Source: Pegea sp. RAD2-039 (lineage: Eukaryota > Chordata > Thaliacea > Salpida > Salpidae). From it: a stretch of 64,000 nt of DNA. A model generated the notes under the pieces. It was not told the origin of the DNA, did no database searches, and saw only the letters and a list, made by a program, of their open reading frames with translations. Location of the stretch: NCBI GenBank assembly GCA_034620365.1, contig JAQGEQ010000048.1:1240001-1304000 (forward strand), read 5' to 3'. Position 1 is the stretch's first letter. Each line of letters opens with the position of its first letter. Below are positions 51,858 to 63,728 of this stretch, in pieces. Made by a program: the position numbers and the translations under genes.

Positions 51858-52860
51858 TTTGGTAAAAATAGACAACTAAACTATCTTAGCTTATCTAAAA
51901 ATTTTAAGAAACAGAAGAAGAACATTGCGCTTTACTAGAAGTGCAAATTTTTAAAACTAATCTAAAAAATTAATCCAAAAAATTAATCCAAACCCCTCCT
52001 TTGCAGTTATTGTAATAGATAAATAAAAAAAAATAATCTAAAAAACTAGCCTTTGTCAAATTTTTGATAAATGCAATTTATAAAATAATTAAAGATTCTG
52101 GAACATACATTTAAAAATTAATGTTTATTGTATAAGAAATACAAAAAGAAAATTTACTATTATGCTTCATTATTTTACTTTTGGTGAATTTTTCTTAAGC
52201 CTTGAGATAATTTTAATATATTGTGCTTAACAAATATTCTGTTTCTAATCTCTTAACAAATTTAAGACGAAAGAATATACTAAAAAGTGACTTTTAATTT
52301 TAGAGTAACCAAGTATTTTACTACTAAATCTCAACACTCATAAGTTTCTTAATTATTTCTCTTACTTACTCAACAAATTTAAACTGATAGTGTGAGGGTT
52401 ATTCAATACTACTTAAAACTTTAAATGTTTATTGATTCAAACTTAAACTGCTAGGTCATCTCTTACTGAAAAAAATAGATAAATGTTTTGAATACGGTAA
52501 AATAAAATCACATAAATGGTGCTTTTACTAAATGAAAACAAAAGTTGTAAGCCAACACTTAATCACTATATTCTCTTCTTTTAGTTTTTTTGTGATTTAA
52601 GGCACTCCATTAAGCCCTTAAAACAATCCTACATCAACTATCACAACATGTTTTGTCGAGAAGACTTTATTTTATTGGCTTACAAATTAAAACGACAAAA
52701 GAATGCAATGACTTTTAGAAAGTTCAATTATAATGTAAGCAATTAAGACGAAGTTTTAAATCAGACGAATTTTGATAAGCGTAGCTTAAGTAAAGTTGTA
52801 ATGATGACATATTTTAGTTTTTTCTTAATCTTTAAGCTTGAAGAAAGTTTTCAGAATATC
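51858..52860. other. intergenic, no gene seen
   Basis: AT-rich DNA upstream of the Ly6-type gene (-) and downstream of the multicopper oxidase (-). A minus-strand AATAAA near 52666 could serve the oxidase. Nothing else identified. Confidence 0.45.
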
Positions 52861-55800
52861 TTAATTATCCAAAATAGATTTAAGGGTCGAAATAAATTTG
52901 AAGACAAATTTTTGATACGATTTTCCGGAATGATCGCCGTCTTTCATGCAAGATCCAGGCGCGGCATCTCCAGAAAGCTCATTATAAACAACTTCCTCTC
53001 CTGGAAGAACACAAATGAATAGATAAAATCCAGCTTTTTATAAGACACCGTACCTTCTTCAGCTATTTTTGTCACTAACATCATTCCTTGATCTTCATCT
53101 CCCGTCAGATGACAATGAATCATAACATCACCAGCATATGTGTCAGTAAAAAATCGTACCTGTTTAGTAAAAGTGAAAAAATTAATAAATTTTCATTCAA
53201 AACCCAACAGTTTCAATTTATACTGAATTCAAATCATTACTGTAATATTTCCTAGTGGTGGAATAAGCAGAGTGTCTCTCCATTCTCCAACTTGTTGGTA
53301 TCCAAATCCTTGTTCGTCTCCGACTTGGTATTTAATCTCATGATCGAGATTATGAATTGCTTCACTTGGAAACTCAATGTCAATGCTCTCTGTGATGTTG
53401 TTTGTGATTGGATGTTTTGTAAGTTGATCATAATTTGAAATTTAATAAACTCGTAAGTAAGAGAAAAAGCTTGAACAAATAACTTTTCAAAAAATATTTT
53501 AAACATTTTTAAATACCATCGTAGAGTTTATGCTGGTAATCACAAGTTTGTCCAGTTTGTGAATACATCTTCCAATTTCCATCATCGTCACCAACTCCTA
53601 TTGGTCCATTATATTTGTTGTAACTAATAATCTGCAGAAGTGAATGTATAATCAACAACAAGCAAACAAACACAAAGTTATGCAAAAAAATGAGTAAATG
53701 TCAAGTTTATGCTACTCAATTTCAGTAGACATAAAAACTCGGATGGTTGTAAGACTTAGTAAAGTCACTAATTTTCGTTTTATCAGCAGTAAATGCTATT
53801 TACCTGCATGTGGTTCATATGCATATGAATTGGATGAGATGTCTCATACTCAGTGTTTACAAAGTTCCATTCTTGAACAGTGTTCTTAATAGACTTGGCT
53901 CTATTTAGAAATAAATAACAACATTATTGATTTTATTTAGCAATAACATGAAAAATTGATTGTTTTTGATACTTAGTTTTAAGCAACTAGAATTTTTAAT
54001 TGACGATTTCAACTTCGAATATAAATTTAAATGATTGTCAGCTCATGCAATGTGTCATAATTTCATTTACTTTAAATTAACAAATTTTGTCGATATCGAA
54101 TCATGTAAATATTCTATTAAATAACTTTAGTTTTAGAATCGAAAATTGATCCTACCTATAATATTTTCCGGAAAAATCTTCACGATTCATTGTATCAGTT
54201 GGAGTTACTTCAACTGTGAATCGACCAGAGATCTCATCTTCTCTTACTTGGCTTAGATCATTGAAAAAGATCGGTAATGGTGGTAAAGTTGATGGCATAA
54301 TATCCCCTTCAACTACAATTGTCATAAGAACTCCATTATGAGCAGGATGGTCCACCAAAGATTTGAAATATTCATCTTTGAATTGTGAGCGAAGCTGGAA
54401 ATTTATTTCTCAGTTTAGAAACAAGTGGTAAAAAGGAAAAGATAATTAGAAAATATTCATTCAAATTATTTATTTAAATGTTTTTTAATTTTAAAGTTAT
54501 CCCCAAAAGCAAATCAAACTAAACTTGCTAAAAATAAACTGTTTATGAAACTGAATGTAAATTTGAATACTTTTTGTTTATTTATTTTCTTTATGATGTA
54601 AAATCAATTAGATTAACTGTATCAGTGACTCTAATCTTTCCAAAAAAAAACATAATTAATTTACCTGGTAGGTACCTGGTTTTTCACAAATAACAAACCA
54701 GTCTAAACGACCACCAGAAACGATAAGTGAACGATTATAGCGAGGAGTTCTTGGTTGAGGAAGATAAATACCATCCAGAGCAATTTCTTTATAACTACAT
54801 CGATCACCATTTTCATTTTCAAGTGATAGTGCTAGAGAATGAACACCGATTGCATTCACAAATCTGTAGATAATTTTTGTGGAAAACAGTTCTTAGAAAA
54901 ACATGGAATCAGTTAAACCTGAAACGATGTAGCTCAGCAGCCTTCATGTTCATTTGCGGTTGTAATTTTCCATTTACAAGTACATATCGGATATCGTTAG
55001 TGGGGTCTTCTAGCCATTCTTCGAGAGTGGCACTTGAACCGTCTAATTGAATATTGTTTAACCTTGTAAAAAATAAAACAATGTTTGTTAGGAAAGGTAT
55101 TTGGGTACGATTAAATGTTTGCTAATTTGACAATCAGTTTTGTCTATCTCAGGATTACTCATTTTTCTGAATTCTATTTTGTTTTTTTACGAAAGTATCT
55201 GACTTAAAAAGTAATAAAAAGTAAAATGTTCAGTAAAATTCTCACCTAAAGCTTTGATCATCTCCAATATCATTTTGAAATACTGTAAAAGCTGCATCGT
55301 CGTCATTTGCATATTGGAATGACTGGAAGACGATTTGAACTTCTTTGTCGCAGTTGTTAGGACAAGAAACCGCCGAGACTGCTTCATTTTCAGGAAGATC
55401 CGGATCATCTTCAACTATCAACATCCCTGACATCCCACTAAGAATCTTTTAAATGAATATCATTTAGTAATTTTACAGATGAGATCTAAGAAGATTTAAA
55501 TAAAAAAAAATTGAAAGAAATTGTTCAACCTGAAAGTGAACACTTCCATGAGTGTGGGGATGGTACCAGAAAGTACCTGATGGTTGTTGTGGATGAACTT
55601 CATAGTTGTAAGTATATGTTTCTTGCGGTCTGACACGAATAGAAGGGTTATCTTGTCTACCCTAGACGTTTTAAAACAATTAAATTCAATTATGATGAGT
55701 TGTTTAGTAGTGAACCTACCTGACTGCTTATATGCAAACCATGAGTGTGAAGATTGGTTGTGTTTGGATGCTGAAACATGTTTATTGAAGCCTCGAAATC

Positions 55801-56200
55801 AGGATATTCAAGATTATTGATCTTTATAAAAGCAAGATTTAGCTAAAATATATGAGTGACTTCTGTTAATTCTCACCAAATCTAAGTTCACTCTATCTCC
55901 AGCACGAATTCGAATTGTAGGACCTGTATATGCTCCGTTGTATAAACGTCTTTTGACAGTTAACCAATCAACAGAGAATTCGTTGATATCGACACTCAAT
56001 GAAGTACTTAAACTTCCACCACTTGAAACCACCTGAGGCCTTTTTTCATACATTTGGCCACCTAATAAATTACAACTTTGCTACCAACATTTTTCAAGAA
56101 TTAAATTTTACTTACCATTTAACGGAGTACAAGGTGTTCTAAGAGTACATTTCGCACTCACATAAGAAGATAAAAGCAAGCATAAAATTAAAGTTCTCAT
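52861..56200 (-). CDS. secreted multicopper oxidase (laccase/CueO-like), altered type-1 copper site
   Basis: Thirteen exons, minus strand: 56116-56200, 55877-56061, 55720-55821, 55530-55661, 55246-55445, 54919-55062, 54665-54863, 54156-54394, 53804-53900, 53517-53631, 53241-53389, 53054-53159, 52861-53000; 630 residues in phase. A signal peptide (about 1-16) is followed by three cupredoxin domains. The four copper motifs are present: HTHGLH, GTFWYHPHTHG, SHPIHMHMNHMQ and HCHLTGDEDQGMM. Such enzymes oxidise phenols, metals or bilirubin and reduce O2 to water. The layout (WYHPHTHG followed by a SGMSGMLIVEDD block) resembles bacterial and protist CueO/CotA-type oxidases more than animal hephaestin or insect laccase. 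In the last motif the usual HCHxxxH reads HCHxxxD (codon 53097-53099), removing one type-1 copper histidine. Introns and signal peptide argue against contamination. Substrate unknown. Confidence 0.92.
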
Positions 56201-59200
56201 AGTATCGTTTCTGGTTGCTTCTAAGCTGTAATGAATATAATTGAAACTTATTTAGATACTTTGAAAATGAATTAAACTCATAATAAACTCATCTAAAAAT
56301 AAATCATTGCAAAAAATGTTCTTAAGAAAAGTACACTAGTGAAATAAGATATAATTTATTATACTATCTGAGTTTTTATCAATACTTAAATATTATTATT
56401 TATAAGTAATTTAGTAGATTATTCTAAAAATAAAGCACTAATTTCTAACAATCGTTTGATCGTAACAAAAATTATTTCTAATTCTCTTTTTCTAAGCCAT
56501 TTAGAAAAATAATAAGCTGTATATACAATTTCAGCTTTTATACACTAAAACTGTACCTATCGCCTTTGGCTAAATTGCTGTCTGAGTATAATTTCATTAA
56601 TGATGAATATAAATACCTTTCTTATGTAAACTATTTATCTTAGTAAAAAACAAACTTAATGATTAAATATTAGCTATTAAATTTTGTGTCATCATGTCAG
56701 CTTATGGTTTGATGAAATCAAATAAAAATAATGTTTTTGTTCAAAAGTACAGAGATTAAGTTATTTACAAAATGTTATGTAAAAGTTAGCAGTGTCAGGT
56801 GTACTATGTACTTTGAGTGTATCTAGTGCAACAACAAAACACATTGTATCGATATTCGGGTCTTAAGCTCCGAATATTTTTTTGCAAATTCTACTCGAAA
56901 TTAGGAATATCTTTGTTCTGCTGACAATTTTTTATACTAATATTTTCATGAATGTAAATGTCATTTTTCCATTCCAAATTGAATCGGTGTTGCTACTTAC
57001 AGTTCAATATACTTAAATAGCAAATTTAGTAACATTTTGTCTGTTACAGACTGTAAGATTGGCCACTCCACATTTCGATACATATTGCTACATTTAAAGA
57101 CGTAATCAAATAAAACGAAGCTAATCAGTTTCTTTCTGCCTCTGGCAAGAACATCTACTTCGATTTCAGTGTATATCCTTTTTTAAATAAATTTAATCAA
57201 ATTAATTTAAAGCGTAAAAGAAAATTTCCTGTTAAGGTTATTTTCCAGTTTCTGTTTCGTTTTTATTTGATGGTTTTGCTTAATTTCACACTATGAAAAA
57301 CCTCATAAGTTAATGGGACAATATCAAAAATACATTTACAGATAACTTTTTTTGCTTCTAAAATTAGTTTAGGCTTATTCTTAAATTTATATAAAACATT
57401 TTTCTTCAGTCAACAGTTGTTGTAGTCTTATAGTGTACTTGAAAAATCAAACTATTTGATTATCTAATTATTTGAATGATCATTTTCTATCTTATTACAA
57501 AATTTAACGAAAAGTTAAAAAGCTCAGTGTACATTTTTCTCATCAGACTCATATTTCATTTGCTATAAATTTGTTACTTGTGTTATTGGAACTTGGTTTA
57601 AAGAATTTAAATTTCGTACAACTTGAGTTTTTACAAAAAAAAGTTCAATTATCAAATTGATCGAAAAAAATCAAAATCCTAAAATCACTCTGTAAATATT
57701 TTTACTTCCAGCATAAATAATTTAAATTTATTAAAACCAATTGAACAGTTTTTCAATCTCCTTGATACGAATCTCCAATCAAAATAGCTTTAAAGAGAAA
57801 TTTTGCGTAATATAAACTTTTCTTAGTTTTTTAATCTTTTTCTTAATATTGAAACAGTGGAACAAATGAATAAGAATTTAAGTGCAAAAGTACTCAGGTG
57901 CCTTGAAAATATGCTAATCTGCTTTCTTAGACATTTCAAGAACCCAATTTTAAAAAACTAATTTTTTTATATTATCGTTATTTCTTAATAAACATTTAGT
58001 AAGATTGTAAGTTTGTAATCTTCTAGATTAATTGATTAACTGTTTGTTTGACTTTATTTGCGAGTAGAAACTTTAGTTTTGTTTGATTTTCACTTTTGTC
58101 AGCTTTGTGATAAAGCATTAAACAAGTTTGATCAATGTGATACTTTTAACGAAGCTGATTAAATTTAGATAAACAGTCAAAAAATTTCAAATTTAATTAG
58201 ATAATTTTCAAAACTTTTGATTAAACTTTTCAAAATGAAAAAATAAAATGTTTATTCAAGATAGACAGCAAGATAGACTCCAACGATTTTGATTCAAAAT
58301 TTAAGCAACATTATTTTAACTTAGCAACGATCAATTAATAAAGACACTGAACAACTTATTAATGACAAGTTGATTAATTTTACCAAGCTAATCCATCAAC
58401 GAAAACAGATCACTAATTTTTTAATTGATTTTTTTCTTTAAATTTTATTATTAATTGATATTAATTTTTTCAATATTAAAAATTGATATCTTTTGTTCGA
58501 ATACAATCAATATTAAATAATATAATTAGAACATTTTAATTAAGAAATAGATAAAATGTTATAAACAGCATACGTTTTTATATTTCTTATTTAGAGGTTC
58601 TTTTTAGGGCTACTCAGTTTTTATAAACCTATTCTTGTTTGTAGATATTGCAACATTATGAGAAAAGTGTTGAAAAACCTCATTATAACTATCTTTTCAT
58701 CAAATATTAAATACATTTTTGGCTAATGCGATTGGTTAAAATTTTTAATCAAAACGCAATTATTATATGAAATTAAATTTGGTCTTTTATTTTATCGCTT
58801 TTTGATAACCGTTTAAATATTTGGAAAAGTTATATTGTTATGTAATTCAGCAAACAGCTTGTAGTCAGAAACTAAAAACTACGATACCAAACAACAATTT
58901 TAATCTTGTTCTAGTAACCTCAAAAACAAAGGTTGTAGAGGAATTTTAGATTGTACTTTTTTATCTTTTTAATAGCTACATTAAGTAAAATTGTACACCA
59001 AAAAAATTTCTTACCTTCTTACCTAGACAATTTTATTTTTTAGCATTATTATCAACAGATAAGAAATATTAACTATATACTAATGTTTGCTTTCATTTAG
59101 TAATTCTCAAGTGAAAGTCTTAACAGTTTTTGTTTAAATTGATGTCAAATTAGACAATTAGATAGTATAATTAACTAGTTTACAATTCAGATATTAACTT

Positions 59201-60149
59201 CTTGTAATTCTTTAAAGAAATAAAAATAATGTTTTAGTCAATGGTAGTGTTGATACCTAATTTTTGCTAAACTTTAGCGTTTAATACCGTGGGTCTATAC
59301 AAAAATGGCTTAAGAAAAAGTATGGAGTCAAGCTATAAATTTGAAAAAAGTATTTATATAATGATAATATATCTAAGTTCTTTTATTTTTACTTTACAAC
59401 ATACTTATATAGTATTGTTTGATGGTTCGTCCTCAGTAAACACTTCAAAAATAATTTCTTTAACAACATTTAATCAAGTTCTTTGTGGTCTTTAGCGAAA
59501 AGTTTTTCATCTCATAGCTTGTAATTAATAAAATTGCTTCGGAATATTAATCAATTTCGTCAAAATTGTCACCTTTGCAACTACAAACATATTTGCTTTT
59601 GATGAAAAGTAATACTTTCAACTGAAACCATTAACAAGAAAAAAGTGTTAAAGAAGATTTTTTAGAATTCTATTTTTTTCAAACTTTTACTATTTTGCTT
59701 ACTGTAAACTAACAGAAATCAAATATCTGATTTGATTTGAAAATAAAGAAAAGAGGCGATATTCAGTCGAGAAAACTTCTGGTGTTTAACCTGCAACTTT
59801 TGAACAGTATTTCCAAGTTAAGGTTATACATTTTTATCTTTTTTCAGCTGGAAGTTTATTTAGAGCTCACCAAGAAGGTCTGTAGACTCAACTTATATAT
59901 CTGCACATTATTCTTTTATACTATCATGTGTTAATTAAGATAACGCTCTGGTTACAAACCACTATTACATCTCATGCTAATATGTTTTTGCGCTCACAGT
60001 TATCTTCTGTCGTTTCATCTTCACACGCTGAACTATAAGCTTCCTTTTTACCCCAGTCAGAATATTAAGACCTTCATCTTGATTAAAGTTTCTTTGTTCA
60101 TTAGACCGTGAAGCAGTATCTCATTTTCTGTTTTAAATTGACTTCAAGC
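56201..60149. other. long AT-rich intergenic region
   Basis: No gene seen. The first few hundred bases upstream of 56200 should hold the oxidase promoter. The open frames here (59289, 59737) are short, AT-driven and without recognisable domains. Confidence 0.45.
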
Positions 60150-60960
60150 TCTCAATAGTCCTTGTATTTTCTAAGCTCTCCCAGAATCCGGTGTGAAAAA
60201 GTTCGTGAAAAATCGAGTAAATCCCAGTATTTCAAAGTGATTGGATAGTCACTACGGTTCTCTCATTTCTTTATCTAACTGACTGTTTCTAGGAAAACCT
60301 TTTCTGAAGATGACAGGACCAATTATAATGTCCCTTTTTCCCACATTTGAAGCATGTACTTGATCCAACTCGACATTTTTTTAATCATGAGGTTTCATCT
60401 TTACCTCCACATTTTAAACAAAATCCCTTTTTAGTAGTTGCTGTCGGTTCCGCTTGGTTCTCATTTACGAGTCTCACATACTTCTGCAACTTCGATAGAT
60501 CTACCAGGACTGAGGTATTGGTTGATGTACCGGCCATCCTCAAGTGTCACCTCTTGGTGAAATTCTTCGTATGTTAAAGCTCCAACAACGGTCGCTTTAT
60601 TTCTAGATAATTCATCTATGGATGAATCCCTGACCACACGGCCCCTACGTTCTGTTGCCGTGACATCGTTAAACTAACAGTCCTTGGTAACACCGACTAA
60701 ATTGTCCCGAAAATCTTCTAGAGATTTACTTGGATTTTGCTTCTGAGTTCATACCAAAGTCTAACAGCTCTCAAAGTACTGATATACATCTTCGGTTGTA
60801 CTGTTAACAAGTGCCGCTCACATTTCTTTTGTCTGTCCAATTCGACCCACACTCTTCTAGGAAGTTAGCAAAAGTATTTTTCCAGTGAAGCTGGTGAGCT
60901 ATTCAGGTCTACAAACAGCACCTTAGGCTTAAACAGTTCATTCATAGATATATAAAATAA
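60150..60960 (-). mobile_element. decayed retrotransposon gag region with CCHC zinc knuckles
   Basis: Minus-strand translation, broken by stops and shifts, contains a clear CCHC knuckle (CFKCGKKGHYNWSC, 60313-60354) preceded by a damaged one (CLKCGGKDE...KC). A tandem pair with this spacing is typical of Ty3/gypsy-type gag proteins. Upstream on the same strand (60.4-60.95 kb) lies a hydrophilic capsid-like stretch with several stop codons. The region is GC-richer than its flanks. No pol domains or long terminal repeats were seen, so it is a dead fragment. Confidence 0.65.
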
Positions 60961-61960
60961 GCGTTTATTAATCGAATTAATTGTATTGATAATAACTATT
61001 AGTAATATATACTACATGAAGCAAAAAGAAAATATTTTTAATTTATGTGAAGTTGTAACTGCAATAAGCTTCAATAAAGCCAAAACAACTGACAATTAGT
61101 CTGAGAAAAAATTATACTATCGAATAAATTTCATTGATAATAACTCTTTTAAAGAGCTTTAATATATTGTAAAAGGTGGTTAATAACAAGGATGAGCAAC
61201 AAAGAATGTTTATTCTCACCGCAGCCTTAAGATCAAATTTCCAGCTTTTATCTTCAATTATAAAAACTGTTATCTTTTACAAATATCAATGATTGTTTTT
61301 AGCAAGCAGCTTAAAGATTTATTTTCATAAAGATTCAGAAATGTTTCCGGCAAGTGAACTTAGTCAAGTAGCTTCAATAGCACTCTTCTAAAACCATTCT
61401 ACATTGAAAATTACTTCGATGTGATGAACCTAAATCTTGCTGAGTTCTTTAAACTGATTTCCTAGATAAGAGTAAAGCGCAGTTTTCTGCTGGCGGCTTA
61501 ATCCAGCTGATTACTTTCAAGAAATCGAGAAACTTCCAGCAAATGGTTTAAAAACTACTTTCACTTTATATAGTAAGTTGATTAAAAAAACTGTGGTACA
61601 ATGGAACAATTTCGCAGCTGATGCTTTGATTTTGAGCTAACTTAGAGAGGTAAATCACAAGCCATGATCTGAATTTTCTTTCACAAATAGTATAACGCTA
61701 TGTGTTATTATGCGAACATTCAGAATATACACGAAAAGCAAAGTCCTAATGTCACCCCCCGACAACTAAGCTTCAGATTCAACTTCAAGAGGTTCATAAT
61801 TCAACGAATTATTACAACTAAAAAGACTAACTTTTTATTTGCTTGTTTTGCTCAAAGTAAGATACAAACGTGTCTTCTCAAACTAATCATTCTGTTTACA
61901 TCTCAGCAGTTGAACAAAATAACAAAAGATTACAAATGAATAAACTCATAGAATAAAACT
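60961..61960. other. intergenic, no gene seen
   Basis: AT-rich. A slightly GC-richer part at 61.3-61.65 kb has no open frame and may be unclassified repeat DNA. Confidence 0.4.
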
Positions 61961-61966
61961 TTTATT
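61961..61966 (-). promoter_or_regulatory. poly(A) signal of RPL38
   Basis: AATAAA on the minus strand, 11 nt after the RPL38 stop codon; such short 3' UTRs are usual for ribosomal protein genes. Confidence 0.6.
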
Positions 61967-61977
61967 CATCTTAAAGT

Positions 61978-62557
61978 TTATTTCAACTCTTTTACACTAA
62001 GACCAGGTGGAAGAGATTGGCGCAACTTCTCTGCCTTATCCTTATCCTGGATGACAAGTGTGTAAAGATATCTGCTGCATCGTACCTAGGAACAAATAAG
62101 AAATAAAATAAGTGGATTGTCATATAACAATGACCAAGGAAGCAAATCATAATTGAAGCTTCAAGCTGAACTAGAATAGATAATCTTTAATATAAGATTT
62201 ATAACTCATGGATGTGAGTTGGTCTGGCAGCAATAATTTGGCTGCATGCAGGTACATTCATCATTATGAGCTAACTGAATATTGTGGTATGTCAAATCAT
62301 GCACTAGTTCTATTATGAAGAACCTAACATTTGAGATTTTTAATTTTAAGAAAAATTTTTTCCCCAAAAAAGTTTAGTAACCAATGTAGTATATACATTA
62401 CTGAGATGTGAAAAAGCTTACAAATTATTCTTATATATTGCTGGTAACAAACCTTAAACTTGGTATCTTCCTTATTCTTCTTAATCTTTACAGATTTAGC
62501 ATCAGGACGTCTTGCCGTGAGCAAAAAATCTTTGATTTCTTTGATCTGCTTGGGCAT
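61978..62557 (-). CDS. RPL38: 60S ribosomal protein L38 (eL38)
   Basis: Two coding exons, 62453-62557 and 61978-62085, giving exactly 70 residues, the usual length of eL38. The N-terminal part ([11 protein letters not shown], then [11 protein letters not shown]) and the C-terminal part ([10 protein letters not shown], then [10 protein letters not shown], ending KELK) are nearly identical to animal L38. The single intron sits after KFK with donor gtttgt and acceptor ttcctag. The protein is a small component of the large ribosomal subunit. A strong acceptor (cattgcag) ends one base before the ATG, and a plausible noncoding first exon with a pyrimidine-tract start lies about 1.1 kb upstream, as is common for ribosomal protein genes. 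Confidence 0.97.
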
Positions 62558-62559
62558 TC

Positions 62560-63688
62560 TGCAATGAAGAAAGTCTAACTTATAAAAAGAATCAAATAAT
62601 CATAAAACTTAAGAAGTTATACAGATTTTAATGCAAACAATAAATTCAGAAAGACAATGAAAAGGTCTTAAGCATCAAGTTTTACAAAAGAAATATAAAA
62701 TAAATAAGAACATTGAAGAGGCCTAGATTAATTTAAGTAAGAAATTTAAAAAAATTGTATAATATAGAAATTATTATTATATATTAAATAACATAAATAC
62801 TAGATAATGAAAACTACATCAAAATATTTTACTAAACAATCAAAATAAATAATATATAAAACATATAATATGTATATAAGAAAATATATAAAACCAAATA
62901 TATTATGAAATTTAGTAAGAATTTTGTTTCCAAATTATTAAAGAATCATGAATTAACCACAAGAATCAAAGTATCAATGTAGAAAGCAGCTAAAAAAAAT
63001 TATAGAAAATGAAAAACAGAAAATTAAAGCAATCAAACAAAAAATATTAAATAGTTATAAATATGGAATTTTTTCCTCAAATAAATATTTGAAAAACTCT
63101 TTTTAGAAACTATTTTAGCCTTAAATTTATAATTTAAATAAAGATAGAAGAGTATAGAAAAACTGAACAAACATAAAATCTAAATTATATTTAAAACAAA
63201 CATAATATAAATAAATACATAAAATTTAGTTAACACCAAGCAAACTTAAATTAATTTTTTTTTCAAATTTGAAACAACTTAAAAAATTGAATTGCTAATT
63301 TATGAAATTTAAATCTTTTATTTTTATATCATATTTATCTAACATTGCAAAGCCGATCAATAATTTCATTTTAAATTTCATAAGGAGTTAACATGCTAAA
63401 TTATTTTAAGTGAAATCAGAAATAAAACAAAGGGTTACAATAAAAAAAAATTTCATTAGAAAAAAGCAATCAGAACAATAATGAAACATGAAAAATACTT
63501 AATTCTATTATAATTTTTTTTAAAAAGACTGCTACATTTAACTATAAATAAATTTAAAGCAAAATAAAACATAAATATATTTATAAATAAGTAAAATAAA
63601 TATTTCTAAATTAAATATTTTCTAAATGATATTAGTCAGCACAAAGAAATATATAACTAATCTAGAACATATAAAACAAGCAACAAAC
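62560..63688. other. probable 5'-UTR intron of RPL38
   Basis: Extremely AT-rich stretch between the acceptor just before the RPL38 ATG and the candidate noncoding first exon. No open frames. If the first exon is right, this is one intron of about 1.1 kb. Confidence 0.45.
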
Positions 63689-63728
63689 CTTAGTAGCTAA
63701 CAAAATCAGAGACAGGGGCTGCCGAAAG
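63689..63728 (-). promoter_or_regulatory. candidate RPL38 noncoding first exon with 5' TOP start
   Basis: On the minus strand a pyrimidine run (TTTCTTTC) leads into GGCAGCCCCTGTCTCTG and a short exon ending in ACTAAG|gtttgt. The donor has the same gtttgt form as the coding intron. The pyrimidine start fits the TOP element that puts ribosomal protein mRNAs under growth control. Position, phase-free length and motif agree, but no transcript evidence is available here. Confidence 0.5.

Noticed and set aside
52801..53022. 73-codon plus-strand open frame
   Set aside because: Antisense to the last exon of the multicopper oxidase, which has full homology and phase support.
59289..59934. Plus-strand open frames of 65-68 codons
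   Set aside because: AT-driven, no homology or splice support, in a gene desert.
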